From contig NZ_JBIWXY010000002.1 of assembly GCF_044751345.1 (NCBI RefSeq), forward strand, positions 496,001 through 560,000: DNA of 64,000 bases. The letters are read 5' to 3'. The position numbers and the translations under genes are program-made. Position 1 is the first letter of the stretch. Each line of letters begins with the position of its first letter. The notes beneath the pieces are model-generated. The model made no database searches. It saw only the letters and a program-made list of their open reading frames with translations, and was not told where the DNA came from. This DNA is from Methylobacillus methanolivorans. GTDB lineage: Bacteria; Pseudomonadota; Gammaproteobacteria; Burkholderiales; Methylophilaceae. Below are positions 15,764-24,865 of this stretch, piece by piece.

Positions 15764-17968
15764 TTAAAACTTGGCTTGCAGGCCAAGTGTCATCATGCGT
15801 GGTGCCCCGGGTAATACCCAGGTGCTGTTGTAGGAGCTGGCATAGTATTCACGGTCAAACAAGTTGGTGACGTCAAACGATAGTCGTAGTTTTGGGTCGA
15901 TTTGCCAATACGTTGTTAGCCGTACTGTCACGTAGGAAGGTAATTCAAAGATGTCTTCGGTACTATCGGCACGCTTGCCAACATAAGTTAAGCCGCCACC
16001 CAGGCCTAGCTTGCTGCCATTGGCCAGGGTTTGCTCATGCATGAGCAAGGCATTGGCGGAGTGTTTGGGAATGTTGGATAGGCGGGAGCCTGCCTGCACA
16101 ATACCATCTGGCAGTAATGTGGTAATCGGGGTGACTTTGAGGTCTTTGCCAAGATAGGCATCGATGTAAGCATAGCTGGCAATTGCACGCAGGTGATCAG
16201 TAATTTGACCGCTCAGGTCAATTTCCAGGCCACGGCTACGCACTTCCCCTGCGGCAATTGACCTGCCTAGTTGGTCACCTGGGTCTGTCGTCAGTACGTT
16301 CTGCTTTGTTATATCAAAAGCGGCAATGCTTCCGCCCAGGCGCTGGTCAGCGGATTGGTATTTCATGCCAACTTCAAACGCACGGCCACGTTCTGGATCA
16401 AAACCATTGCCTGCGGCATCAACACCAAAACTGCTTCCACCTGCCACACCCGCATTGGGGCGGAATGAGCGGCTCCATGAGGTATAGAGCGAGATTTCTG
16501 GATTGACGATGTAGGTAAGGCCAGCACGTGGCGAGGTAACGAAGTGATCCTGTTTGGAGATACTGTCGGTGCGCTTGTCGTTGAGGTTTTGCCGATAAGA
16601 TTCAAAGCGCAAACCACCCATCAGCTTCCATTTCTCTGTCAGGCTGAGTTGGTCTTGTACAAACAGCGCAACGTCAGTTTGTTTCTCGTAAAAGTTGGTG
16701 GCGATGCCGAACTGGTTCAATGCTGGTTGGGTGAAGCCATACACAGGTGCATAGACATTGGTGTTCCATGCGCTCTCAGGTGTTTGTCGGCGTGAAAGCA
16801 TATATTGATCATTGTGGAAACGATAGGCTTCCATGCCCACCAGGAAGTCGTGCCCGATGCTGCCCGTGTTAAATTTGCCATTCAGGTCGGCCTGGACAGA
16901 TAAATCGGTGGATTGATAGTCGCGGATGCGCCATTGACGCTGCACGTCACCATTCGTGCTGATGCGGTTGAGTGCCGGGATGGTTTCCAGCGATCCGCCA
17001 TCGGTAGAGTTATCTTTGTAAACGATACCAGCACGACCACGCCACTGGTCGGAAAATTCATGATCCAGGGTTAATTGGTGGGTATAGGCCTCCATCTTGA
17101 AGTCGCCTGCATTCGGCTCCCCCAGGAAGCGCTCGCGCTTGATGTTATGCAGGCGGTTGCCATTGATGTCGCGCAATGGAATGCCGCGATCCATGGGCAG
17201 TTGGTGCTTCAGGTATTCCAGCTCATAGGTGAGCGAGGTGGTAGGGCCGAGCAACCAGGTGAATGACGGGGCAATCAGCAGGCGCTTGCTATCGACATAA
17301 TCACGAAAACCGCCATTGTCTTCTGCTGCGACGATCATGCGATAAGCCAGGTTTTCCGTGATAGGCCCAGTGGAGTCGATGGAGCTACGGTAGCTGTCAT
17401 AGCTGCCTGCATAGATTTCTGCCACATTGCTGGCTTTGAATTGCGGTTTCTTGGTGACCACGTTGAGCGTGCCTCCAGGCTCACTGTTACCATACAGCGC
17501 AGCCGCAGGCCCCTTGAGAAATTCCACACGTTCTGTATTGGCGGTATCGCGCGGCGGATTGTAGCCACGGTTGCCTGAGAAGCCATTGCGCAGCATGGCG
17601 GGGCCGGTGTTTTCATGCCCGGCAAAGCCACGGATGGCAAAGTTATCCCATAAGCCACCAAAATTGTTTTGACGGCTGACACCACTCACCAAGTCGTATG
17701 TGTCGGCGACACGTGTTGCCTGGATGTCATCCAGCGCCTGGCGCGAAATGATTTTGACTGCCTGCGAGGTTTCTTGCAGTGGTGTGTCAGTTCTGGTCGA
17801 AGCACCAGCATCTCTTTGGTAGTAGTTGTTTGTCTTGCTCGTGCTTGATGCTTTGACGGTGACTTCTTCCAGCACGCCGGGGTTCTCGGCAGGCTCTGCG
17901 GCATAGCTGGGATAAGCAGCAGACATCAGTACGGGCAATAAGTAGTGGAGACGTGGTTTGGTGGGCAT
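15764..17968 (-). CDS. TonB-dependent outer-membrane receptor (siderophore/metallophore type)
   Basis: About 734 residues from ATG 17968, which begins a signal peptide ending near PSYAAEP; the longer in-frame extension runs into the promoter and is rejected. A TonB-box-like EEVTVKAS lies near residue 33. The plug domain follows (ETSQAVKIISRQALDD; VERVEFLKGPAAALYGNSEPGGTLNVVTKKP). The remainder is a beta-barrel ending in an aromatic residue (LGLQAKF). Plug motifs resemble ferric-siderophore receptors. It is the first gene of the ABC operon, so it likely brings the ABC substrate into the periplasm. An iron, nickel or other metal complex is possible. Confidence 0.9.
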   Translation of the reverse strand: MPTKPRLHYLLPVLMSAAYPSYAAEPAENPGVLEEVTVKASSTSKTNNYYQRDAGASTRTDTPLQETSQAVKIISRQALDDIQATRVADTYDLVSGVSRQNNFGGLWDNFAIRGFAGHENTGPAMLRNGFSGNRGYNPPRDTANTERVEFLKGPAAALYGNSEPGGTLNVVTKKPQFKASNVAEIYAGSYDSYRSSIDSTGPITENLAYRMIVAAEDNGGFRDYVDSKRLLIAPSFTWLLGPTTSLTYELEYLKHQLPMDRGIPLRDINGNRLHNIKRERFLGEPNAGDFKMEAYTHQLTLDHEFSDQWRGRAGIVYKDNSTDGGSLETIPALNRISTNGDVQRQWRIRDYQSTDLSVQADLNGKFNTGSIGHDFLVGMEAYRFHNDQYMLSRRQTPESAWNTNVYAPVYGFTQPALNQFGIATNFYEKQTDVALFVQDQLSLTEKWKLMGGLRFESYRQNLNDKRTDSISKQDHFVTSPRAGLTYIVNPEISLYTSWSRSFRPNAGVAGGSSFGVDAAGNGFDPERGRAFEVGMKYQSADQRLGGSIAAFDITKQNVLTTDPGDQLGRSIAAGEVRSRGLEIDLSGQITDHLRAIASYAYIDAYLGKDLKVTPITTLLPDGIVQAGSRLSNIPKHSANALLMHEQTLANGSKLGLGGGLTYVGKRADSTEDIFELPSYVTVRLTTYWQIDPKLRLSFDVTNLFDREYYASSYNSTWVLPGAPRMMTLGLQAKF

Positions 17969-18033
17969 GGCCGCAGATTTTTCTTTAAGTAGAATGGGTT
18001 GGGTCGCAACGTAAGAACGATTATTTTTTGCAG

Positions 18034-18073
18034 CATTATAATGTTCTGAATTGTATATTTGCAACAGTGTTGC
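18034..18073 (-). promoter_or_regulatory. promoter with palindromic operator for the TonB/ABC operon
   Basis: On the minus strand a -35-like TTGCAA (18059-18064) and a -10 TATAAT (18036-18041) are separated by 17-18 bases, about 70 bp before the receptor start. Overlapping the -35 is the palindrome GCAACA-G-TGTTGC (18061-18073). A further half-site, TCGCAAC, lies at 18004-18010. This does not resemble a Fur, NikR or Zur box, so the regulator is unknown. Confidence 0.55.
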
Positions 18074-18218
18074 GATTTGGTTCGGGCACACCCTTTGCCA
18101 GGGGTTTCTATTGCGAATTCATTTAATTAGCTGAGCATGGTTTTAATCAGGCATGGTTGGCCCCATATCTTAGCCAGCATGCATTCGGGTATAATTTCGT
18201 TTTTTCGGGGGTGTGACG

Positions 18219-18467
18219 ATGCCTATTTACGATTATCAATGTAGCAGTTGTGGTCATAAAGCGGAGCTGATGCGTAAGGTCAGCGAGGCTGGCACGACCG
18301 TATGTCCGGCATGTGCAAAAGAAACCTTCGAGAAGCAGGTCTCTGCACCGAATTTCCAACTAAGTGGCTCGGGCTGGTATGCAACCGACTTCAAGGGTGG
18401 AAGCCCAGCGAAGAAATCCGAGGAAACAGCTCCTGCTGCCTGTGGCACAGGATGTGCCTGCCATTAA
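18219..18467 (+). CDS. FmdB-family zinc-ribbon regulatory protein
   Basis: 82 residues. The N-terminus MPIYDYQCSSCGHKAEL and a second CPAC pair form the four-cysteine zinc ribbon of the FmdB family. A low-complexity tail ends in a Cys-rich GTGCACH. ATG 18219 is preferred to GTG 18213 because the family starts with MP(I/T)Y and GGGG sits at a usual distance. TATAAT at 18190-18195 is a candidate -10. In many proteobacteria this gene precedes a DUF502 gene and aspS, as here; its molecular role is not established. Confidence 0.88.
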   Translation: MPIYDYQCSSCGHKAELMRKVSEAGTTVCPACAKETFEKQVSAPNFQLSGSGWYATDFKGGSPAKKSEETAPAACGTGCACH

Positions 18468-18499
18468 TGTAGTCCATTTGCCTTGACGTTAGAGCTGCC

Positions 18500-19102
18500 A
18501 TGAAAAGTTACTTTATTACTGGACTACTGGTACTGGTGCCGTTGTGCATCACCATCTGGGTGTTAAGCACATTGATTGGGCTGATGGACCAGAGCCTGTT
18601 GTTGCTACCCGTTGCTTGGCGCCCTGAGGCCCAGTTTGGCCGCGCGATCCCCGGTATCGGCGCAATCTTGACCCTGCTGATCGTGTTTGGCACTGGTGTC
18701 ATCGCGACCAACTTCTTTGGCAAGCGCATTATCCAGTTCTGGGAAGCATTGCTGGCACGTGTGCCGGTGGTTAAGTCTATTTACTACAGCGTCAAGCAAG
18801 TGTCGGATACCCTGTTCTCTGATTCTGGCCAAGCCTTCCGCAAGGCATTGCTGGTGCAGTATCCACGTCAAGGTAGCTGGACGATCGGCTTCCTGACAGG
18901 ACAGCCAGGTGGCGATGTGGCGAATTACCTTCAGGGTGAATACGTGAGCGTCTATATCCCGACCACACCTAACCCAACTTCCGGTTTTTTCCTCATGATG
19001 CCCAGGGCTGATGTGGTGGAGCTGGATATGAGTGTGGATGAAGCCTTGAAATACATTATTTCCATGGGAGTGGTTGCGCCAGCCGGCAAAGCCAAGCCTT
19101 GA
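18500..19102 (+). CDS. DUF502-family membrane protein
   Basis: 200 residues with two N-terminal membrane helices (about 5-27 and 52-75) and a conserved soluble part containing ARVPVVKSIYYSVKQVSDTL and later TTPNPTSGFFLMMPR, both DUF502 signatures. Function is unknown. The fmdB-DUF502-aspS order is conserved in betaproteobacteria and suggests co-transcription. Confidence 0.9.
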   Translation: MKSYFITGLLVLVPLCITIWVLSTLIGLMDQSLLLLPVAWRPEAQFGRAIPGIGAILTLLIVFGTGVIATNFFGKRIIQFWEALLARVPVVKSIYYSVKQVSDTLFSDSGQAFRKALLVQYPRQGSWTIGFLTGQPGGDVANYLQGEYVSVYIPTTPNPTSGFFLMMPRADVVELDMSVDEALKYIISMGVVAPAGKAKP

Positions 19103-19140
19103 CCTTTTAACCTTAAGTTATAGCCTACAAGAAAATAGTT

Positions 19141-20925
19141 ATGCGTACTCATTACTGCGGTCACCTGAACCGTGAACATATTGGCCAGACCGTTACCCTC
19201 TGTGGCTGGGCACATCGCCGTCGCGACCATGGTGGCGTGATTTTCATTGACCTGCGTGATCGTGAAGGCATGGCTCAGATCGTGATCGATCCTGATACGC
19301 CTGCGGCATTTGCCTTGGCTGAAACCGTGCGCAGTGAGTTCGTGCTGAAAGTGGTCTGTAAGGTGCGTGCGCGTCCTGAAGGTACTGTGAATACCAACAT
19401 CCCGACTGGGGAAGTGGAAATGTTGGCGACTGAGATTGAGATTCTCAATCCATCGCTGACGCCTCCATTCATGCTGGATGACGACAACTTGAGCGAGATG
19501 GTGCGCCTAGAGCATCGCTACATCGACCTGCGCCGTCCTGCCATGCAAAAGAACATGATGTTGCGCTATCGCGTAGCCAAGACCTTGCGTGATCATCTGG
19601 ATAGCAATGGCTTCATTGAGGTGGAAACCCCAATGCTGACCCGTTCCACGCCTGAAGGTGCGCGTGATTATCTGGTGCCATCGCGTGTGCACCATGGTCA
19701 GTTTTTTGCATTGCCGCAGTCGCCACAGTTGTTCAAGCAGTTGCTGATGGTGTCGGGCTTTGATCGTTATTTCCAGATCACCAAGTGCTTCCGCGATGAA
19801 GACTTGCGTGCTGACCGCCAGCCAGAATTTACCCAGGTTGATATCGAGACTTCCTTCCTGGGCGAAGAAGAAATCATGAGCATTGTGGAAGATATGATCC
19901 GCAAGATGTTCAAGGGTGTGCAGGACATTGACTTGCCAGCACAGTTCCCACGCATGCCATTCTCCGAGGCCATGAATAAATATGGCTCTGACAAGCCGGA
20001 TATGCGCGTGACCCTGGAAATCACCGAGCTGACCGACGTCATGAAGGATGTCGATTTCAAGGTGTTTGCTGGTGCAGCCAATGCTGTCGGTGGTCGCGTG
20101 GCCGCCATGCGCGTGCCTAATGGTGCGGCATTGTCACGTAGCGAGATTGATACTTACACCGAGTTCGTCAAGATTTACGGTGCCAAGGGCCTGGCGTACA
20201 TCAAGATCAACGACATTACCAAACTGAATGAAGAAGGCCTGCAAAGCCCCATCGTCAAGAACATTCATGAAAATGCATTGAAGGCCGTCATTGAGCGCAC
20301 TGGTGCGCAAAACGGCGATATCGTTTTCTTTGGTGCCGACAAGGCCAAGGTGGTGAACGAAGCGCTGGGTGCATTGCGCACCAAGGTTGGCCACGAGAAA
20401 GGCCATGTCGATGGCCGCGCCTGGGCACCATTGTGGGTGGTGGATTTCCCCATGTTTGAGCATGATGAGGAAAATGACCGCTGGGTCGCCTTGCATCACC
20501 CCTTCACCAGCCCCAAGGATGGCCACGAAGACCTGCTCACCAGCAACCCTGGCGCAGCCTTGTCCAAGGCTTATGACATGGTGCTCAACGGTTGGGAAGT
20601 TGGCGGTGGTTCCGTGCGTATCCACAAGCAGGAAATCCAGTCCAAGGTATTTGATGCGCTGAAAATCAGCAAGGAGGAAGCGCAAGAGAAGTTCGGCTTC
20701 TTGCTCGACGCCTTGCAATACGGTGCGCCTCCACACGGTGGCTTGGCCTTTGGTCTTGACCGTTTGGTGACGCTGATGGCTGGTGCTGAATCTATCCGTG
20801 ACGTGATTGCCTTCCCCAAGACCCAGCGTGCACAGTGCTTGATGACCAATGCACCTAACGAAGTCGACGAGAAGCAATTGCGTGAGTTGCATATCCGCGT
20901 GCGTCAGCAGAACCCTGCCGCATAA
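19141..20925 (+). CDS. aspS: aspartyl-tRNA synthetase
   Basis: 594 residues, the bacterial type: an N-terminal OB-fold anticodon-binding domain (about 1-110), class II catalytic motifs (FRDEDLRADRQPEFTQ; GLAFGLDRLVTLMAG near 540) and the inserted GAD domain between about 290 and 420. It charges tRNA-Asp. Whether it also charges tRNA-Asn cannot be told from this window. Full length. Confidence 0.97.
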   Translation: MRTHYCGHLNREHIGQTVTLCGWAHRRRDHGGVIFIDLRDREGMAQIVIDPDTPAAFALAETVRSEFVLKVVCKVRARPEGTVNTNIPTGEVEMLATEIEILNPSLTPPFMLDDDNLSEMVRLEHRYIDLRRPAMQKNMMLRYRVAKTLRDHLDSNGFIEVETPMLTRSTPEGARDYLVPSRVHHGQFFALPQSPQLFKQLLMVSGFDRYFQITKCFRDEDLRADRQPEFTQVDIETSFLGEEEIMSIVEDMIRKMFKGVQDIDLPAQFPRMPFSEAMNKYGSDKPDMRVTLEITELTDVMKDVDFKVFAGAANAVGGRVAAMRVPNGAALSRSEIDTYTEFVKIYGAKGLAYIKINDITKLNEEGLQSPIVKNIHENALKAVIERTGAQNGDIVFFGADKAKVVNEALGALRTKVGHEKGHVDGRAWAPLWVVDFPMFEHDEENDRWVALHHPFTSPKDGHEDLLTSNPGAALSKAYDMVLNGWEVGGGSVRIHKQEIQSKVFDALKISKEEAQEKFGFLLDALQYGAPPHGGLAFGLDRLVTLMAGAESIRDVIAFPKTQRAQCLMTNAPNEVDEKQLRELHIRVRQQNPAA

Positions 20926-20926
20926 C

Positions 20927-21025
20927 ATGAAATCGCTTGTGCTGGTAGCGTTACAACCTCTTGCCGTACTTGATGTGCTGTCTGCGAGTGTGCGCCTTGC
21001 CAGCCCGGCGCGCCTTTCATTTTAA
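20927..21025 (+). CDS. possible small protein or remnant after aspS (32 residues)
   Basis: A short frame starts with ATG one base after the aspS stop and encodes a mildly hydrophobic peptide beginning MKSLVLVALQPLAVLDVL. There is no convincing ribosome binding site apart from coupling to aspS. It could be the left remnant of a gene displaced when the mrr gene entered, or chance. Confidence 0.2.
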   Translation: MKSLVLVALQPLAVLDVLSASVRLASPARLSF

Positions 21026-21036
21026 AAGTTGGTTAG

Positions 21037-21951
21037 ATGGCTATTCCAGACTTTCAAACATTGATGCTGCCAGTGCTTAAAACTGCATCTGATCAAGAGC
21101 AGCATGCGATGAAGGATATAGTTGAGCACTTGGCTATTGAATTTGCCCTTACTGAAGATGAAAAGTCTGAGTTATTACCCAGTGGTAGTGCATTTACATT
21201 CAATAATCGAGTAGCGTGGGCCGCCTCCTATCTAAAGAAAGCACTTTTAATTAGTCGACCGCGCCGCGGATATATTGAAATTACAGGTAGAGGTCTAGAT
21301 GTATTGAGGTCTAAGCCCCTATGTATCAGCATGAAATTTCTTGAGCAGTTCCCTGAGTATCTAGCGTTTAGGAGTTCGGGTTCGGAAAATGGGAGTGAGG
21401 TCGGTTCGATCTCTACTGGGATTTCGCAGACAAGTACACCAGAAGAGTTACTAGCAAATACTGTAAAAGATTTGGATGCTGCTCTTGCATATGATCTTAT
21501 TGAAGTCATTAAGTCCAGTTCACCTAATTTTTTTGAGCGATTAGTTGTGAAGTTGTTACTTGCCATAGGTTATGGCGGCAGCCGAGTTGAGGCGGGTCGT
21601 GCAATTGGGCAAAGCGGGGACGGTGGAATAGATGGCATCATTGATGAAGATAAACTAGGTCTAGATTCTATCTATATTCAAGCAAAGCGTTGGGAAAGCT
21701 CCGTCGGACGGCCAGAAATACAAAAGTTTGTTGGTGCTTTACAAGGGCACCGAGCACATAAAGGTGTGTTTATTACGACTTCTGACTTTACTAAAGATGC
21801 TCAAGAGTATGTAAGGAATATCAATAATAAAGTGGTATTGATCAATGGATTTACTTTGGCGAGGTTGATGATTGAAAACAATGTAGGGGTTTCAACTGTA
21901 TCAACTTATGAGGTAAAAAAGATTGATACTGATTATTTTATTGATGAATAA
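21037..21951 (+). CDS. mrr: Mrr-type restriction endonuclease (probable type IV)
   Basis: 304 residues. The N-terminal Mrr_N winged-helix domain (about 1-95) precedes a linker and the Mrr_cat nuclease fold (about 170-290). Visible catalytic elements are GQSGDGGIDGII, where the Asp is a metal ligand, and IYIQAKRW, the Q-x-K variant of the PD-(D/E)xK core. Related proteins cut methylated foreign DNA. The gene is clearly AT-richer than its neighbours and sits alone between aspS and apt, ending exactly where apt begins (TAAATG). No methyltransferase gene is adjacent. Horizontal acquisition is likely. Confidence 0.85.
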   Translation: MAIPDFQTLMLPVLKTASDQEQHAMKDIVEHLAIEFALTEDEKSELLPSGSAFTFNNRVAWAASYLKKALLISRPRRGYIEITGRGLDVLRSKPLCISMKFLEQFPEYLAFRSSGSENGSEVGSISTGISQTSTPEELLANTVKDLDAALAYDLIEVIKSSSPNFFERLVVKLLLAIGYGGSRVEAGRAIGQSGDGGIDGIIDEDKLGLDSIYIQAKRWESSVGRPEIQKFVGALQGHRAHKGVFITTSDFTKDAQEYVRNINNKVVLINGFTLARLMIENNVGVSTVSTYEVKKIDTDYFIDE

Positions 21952-22479
21952 ATGCCGATAAAGTCACTCATCCGTACTATCCCCGACTACCCCAAGCCCG
22001 GTGTCCAGTTTCGCGACATTACTACTTTGCTTAAGGATGCCACTGGCTTGCGGCATGTGGTGGATGCGCTAGTTGCCCGTTATTCGGATGCCGCGGTTGA
22101 TAAGGTGGTGGGTATCGAGTCGCGCGGGTTCATTGTGGGTGCTGCGGTAGCTTATGAGCTTGGTGTGGGGTTTGTGCCTGTGCGTAAAAAGGGCAAGCTG
22201 CCAGGTGAAGTGCTGGGGCATGATTATGCCTTGGAATATGGCACGGACCGCGTGGAAATCCATAGCGATGCCATCAGCCCGAATGAAAACATATTGTTGC
22301 TGGATGACTTGATTGCCACGGGTGGCACGGCGGAAGCAGCTGCCGTGTTGATTGAGAAGCTGGGTGGCAATTTGATTGAATGTGCCTTTATTATCGGCCT
22401 GCCTGATCTGGGCGGTGAGCAAAAGCTGCGTACACTGGGCTACAAGACATTTAGCTTGTGCGAGTTCGAGGGCGATTAG
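21952..22479 (+). CDS. apt: adenine phosphoribosyltransferase
   Basis: 175 residues, normal length. It carries the N-terminal IPDYPKPGVQFRDIT signature and the PRPP-binding loop ILLLDDLIATGGTAEAA (near residue 116). It salvages adenine to AMP with PRPP in the cytoplasm. The start abuts the mrr stop without a good Shine-Dalgarno sequence, so its translation may now depend on coupling to mrr. The stop overlaps the nudB start. Confidence 0.95.
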   Translation: MPIKSLIRTIPDYPKPGVQFRDITTLLKDATGLRHVVDALVARYSDAAVDKVVGIESRGFIVGAAVAYELGVGFVPVRKKGKLPGEVLGHDYALEYGTDRVEIHSDAISPNENILLLDDLIATGGTAEAAAVLIEKLGGNLIECAFIIGLPDLGGEQKLRTLGYKTFSLCEFEGD

Positions 22480-22958
22480 TGGAAAGTCATCAGCCGGTTT
22501 ATAAAATCCCGGTGTCGGCGCTGGTATTGATTCATACCACTGATTTGCAGGTGCTCATCATGGAGCGTGCCGATAAGCCCGGTCTCTGGCAATCGGTGAC
22601 AGGTAGCCTGGAGCAATTGCCCAATGGTGAGCTGGAGCAGCCCATGGCGGCTGCCATCCGCGAGGTGCGTGAAGAAACCGGCCTGGATGCAACCGAGTAC
22701 AAGTTGATGGATTGGCAACTATCGCATGTATACGAAATTTACCCGCACTGGCGCTTTCGCTATGCCCCTGGCGTGACGGAAAATACCGAACATGTTTTTG
22801 GATTGGAATTACCTGCGCCTGTTGCTGTCCAACTCGCTCCGCGCGAACATGTGGCTTACGAGTGGGTGGATTGGCGTGAAGCGGCGAAGCGCGTGTTTTC
22901 ATGGACGAATGTCGAGGCCCTGCGCAAACTGGGCGAGCGTCATCATTTAATATTGTGA
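22479..22958 (+). CDS. nudB: dihydroneopterin triphosphate diphosphatase (Nudix)
   Basis: About 159 residues from GTG 22479, which overlaps the apt stop (TAGTG) and has GAGGG six bases upstream. The Nudix box ends REVREETGLD (near residue 65) after an insertion typical of NudB, and the protein starts with YKIPVSALVLI. NudB removes diphosphate from dihydroneopterin triphosphate in folate synthesis. The gene commonly follows aspS in betaproteobacteria, which supports the assignment. Confidence 0.85.
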   Translation: MESHQPVYKIPVSALVLIHTTDLQVLIMERADKPGLWQSVTGSLEQLPNGELEQPMAAAIREVREETGLDATEYKLMDWQLSHVYEIYPHWRFRYAPGVTENTEHVFGLELPAPVAVQLAPREHVAYEWVDWREAAKRVFSWTNVEALRKLGERHHLIL

Positions 22959-22968
22959 AATATCAGCT

Positions 22969-24099
22969 ATGCAAGCAACTCTAGAGACAACAGAAAAAAA
23001 CGTCGTCGCTGAGCCGATCAGGTTTGAGCGTTTCCAGGCAACCCAGGAGGCTGAGTTGCAGGCACGTATTATTGCGGCCAAGCAAAAGCTTGGGAAGAAG
23101 CTGGTGATCCTCGGCCACCACTATCAGCAGGAAAGCGTCTATCGCCATGCTGATTACACTGGCGACTCACTCAAATTGTCCCGTTTTGCCGCCGAGACCG
23201 ACGCGCAATATATTGTGTTCCTTGGTGTGCACTTTATGGCGGAGGTTGCGGATATCCTTTCCCGGCCTGAGCAGATTTCTATCCTGCCGGATTTATCTGC
23301 AGGTTGTTCCATGGCCGATATGGCGAATCTGGCCAAGGTGGAGCGCTCCCGCCGCGAGTTATCCAAAGTGCTGGATTTCGACGCGACCATTACACCGATT
23401 ACCTACATCAACTCTGCTGCCGACCTCAAGGCGTTTTGTGGCGAGCATGGTGGTATCGTTTGCACATCTACCAATGCGACCAAGATTATTGAGTGGGGCT
23501 TCAAGCAACGTGAAAAGGTGTTGTTCTTCCCTGATCAGAACCTGGGCCGCTGGTCTGGTTACAAGATGGGTATCCCACTAGAGCAAATGCCAGTGTGGGA
23601 CCCTGATCTTCCCATGGGTGGTTTGACGGAAGAGCAGATCAAGAACGCCAAGATATTACTGTGGAAGGGCCATTGCGCCGTGCACCAGATGTTCCGTGAG
23701 CAGAACATCACACGTTTCCGTGCCGAGCATCCCGATGGTATCGTGATTTCACACCCCGAATCGCCATTCGAAGTTTGCCTCAATTCTGATTACGTTGGTT
23801 CCACTGAGTACATCCTCAAAACAGTCAGTGACGCGCCTGCAGGTACGCGCTGGTTGGTGGGCACCGAGTTGAATCTGGTGAATCGCCTGGCTGAGCAGAT
23901 GAAGCCAGAGGGCAAGGTTGTACAGTTTATGTCGCACGTGATCTGCGAATGCTCCACCATGGCGCGTATTGATCCCCAGCATTTGGCCTGGACACTGGAG
24001 AATCTGGTCGAAGGCAATGTGGTCAATCAGATCAAGGTACCTGAGCACGAGGCCGAGTTGGCGCGCCTGACCTTGCAACGCATGCTGGACGCATCTTGA
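22969..24099 (+). CDS. nadA: quinolinate synthase
   Basis: 376 residues. Family motifs are LGHHYQQESVYRHADYTGDSLKL near residue 48, the DLSAGCSMADM segment and HPESPFEVC. Three cysteines in the expected places (CSMAD, CLNSD/CTST region, CECSTM) fit the 4Fe-4S ligands. NadA condenses iminoaspartate with dihydroxyacetone phosphate in NAD synthesis. It starts ten bases after nudB. Confidence 0.96.
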   Translation: MQATLETTEKNVVAEPIRFERFQATQEAELQARIIAAKQKLGKKLVILGHHYQQESVYRHADYTGDSLKLSRFAAETDAQYIVFLGVHFMAEVADILSRPEQISILPDLSAGCSMADMANLAKVERSRRELSKVLDFDATITPITYINSAADLKAFCGEHGGIVCTSTNATKIIEWGFKQREKVLFFPDQNLGRWSGYKMGIPLEQMPVWDPDLPMGGLTEEQIKNAKILLWKGHCAVHQMFREQNITRFRAEHPDGIVISHPESPFEVCLNSDYVGSTEYILKTVSDAPAGTRWLVGTELNLVNRLAEQMKPEGKVVQFMSHVICECSTMARIDPQHLAWTLENLVEGNVVNQIKVPEHEAELARLTLQRMLDAS

Positions 24100-24112
24100 T
24101 GAAGGGTTAGGC

Positions 24113-24865
24113 TTGCAGAACGTCCTGCGTATTGCCACCTTTAATATCCATAAAGGTGTGACAAGTTTCAATGCACGCTTTGCCCTGCATGAGCAGCGTG
24201 AGCTGATCCGCAAGCTGCAGGCAGACATCGTTTTTCTGCAGGAAGTGCGTGATCAGCATATCAAGCACAGCCGTCGGTTCAGCGCCTGGCCGCTGGATGG
24301 GCAGGTAGAGTTTCTTGCTGACGCGGTTTGGAGCGATTACGCCTACGGCAAGAATTCCGTCTATCCTGCCGGGCATCATGGCAATGCCTTGCTGTCCAAG
24401 TTTCCTATCACCAAATACGAAAATACTGATATTTCCGCGCACCATAGCGAGCAGCGCGGCCTGCTGCATTGTGAAATTGCCGTGCCTGGTTGGCAGCAGC
24501 CACTGCACTGTATTTGCGTGCATTTGGGCTTGTTTGCACGCTGGCGTCGGCAACAGATCGGCCTGTTGCGGGAGCGCATCGAGGAAATGGTACCTGCCGA
24601 TGCGCCGTTGGTAATCGCCGGTGATTTCAATGACTGGAGCATGACGGCGGGTCGTGAGCTGGTACATGGCCTGCATTTGCATGAAGTCTTTGAGCACCAC
24701 GGTGGCAAACCTGCGCGCAGTTTCCCGTCCTTCCTGCCGGTATTCAGGCTGGATCGCATTTATGTGCGTGGCTTTAATGTGCGGCATGTCGAAGTGCATT
24801 CCGGCCCGCAATTCGTCAAGGTATCTGACCATGCAGCACTCACTGCGGTGCTATCGAGGGTGTGA
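24113..24865 (+). CDS. endonuclease/exonuclease/phosphatase family protein (YbhP-like)
   Basis: 250 residues from TTG 24113, supported by AAGGG six bases upstream; no other start precedes the conserved RIATFNIHKG. Catalytic motifs of the family: NIHKG (near 10), FLQEVRD (near 42), GDFNDW (near 167) and SDHAAL (near 241). In E. coli the homologue ybhP lies directly before clsB, as here. The substrate is unproven; a membrane or phospholipid-linked role is suggested by the pairing. Confidence 0.85.
   Translation: MQNVLRIATFNIHKGVTSFNARFALHEQRELIRKLQADIVFLQEVRDQHIKHSRRFSAWPLDGQVEFLADAVWSDYAYGKNSVYPAGHHGNALLSKFPITKYENTDISAHHSEQRGLLHCEIAVPGWQQPLHCICVHLGLFARWRRQQIGLLRERIEEMVPADAPLVIAGDFNDWSMTAGRELVHGLHLHEVFEHHGGKPARSFPSFLPVFRLDRIYVRGFNVRHVEVHSGPQFVKVSDHAALTAVLSRV

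Noticed and set aside
18034..18043. CATTATAATG palindrome as a Fur or Zur box
   Set aside because: It coincides with a -10 hexamer at the right distance from TTGCAA and does not extend into a 19-bp Fur or 23-bp Zur pattern.
20134..20928. Long minus-strand frame of 264 codons
   Set aside because: Lies wholly antisense to aspS, matches no family and follows the codon pattern of the real gene.
24107..24832. Minus-strand frame of 241 codons
   Set aside because: Antisense to the YbhP-like gene, whose catalytic motifs are clear; no ribosome binding site.
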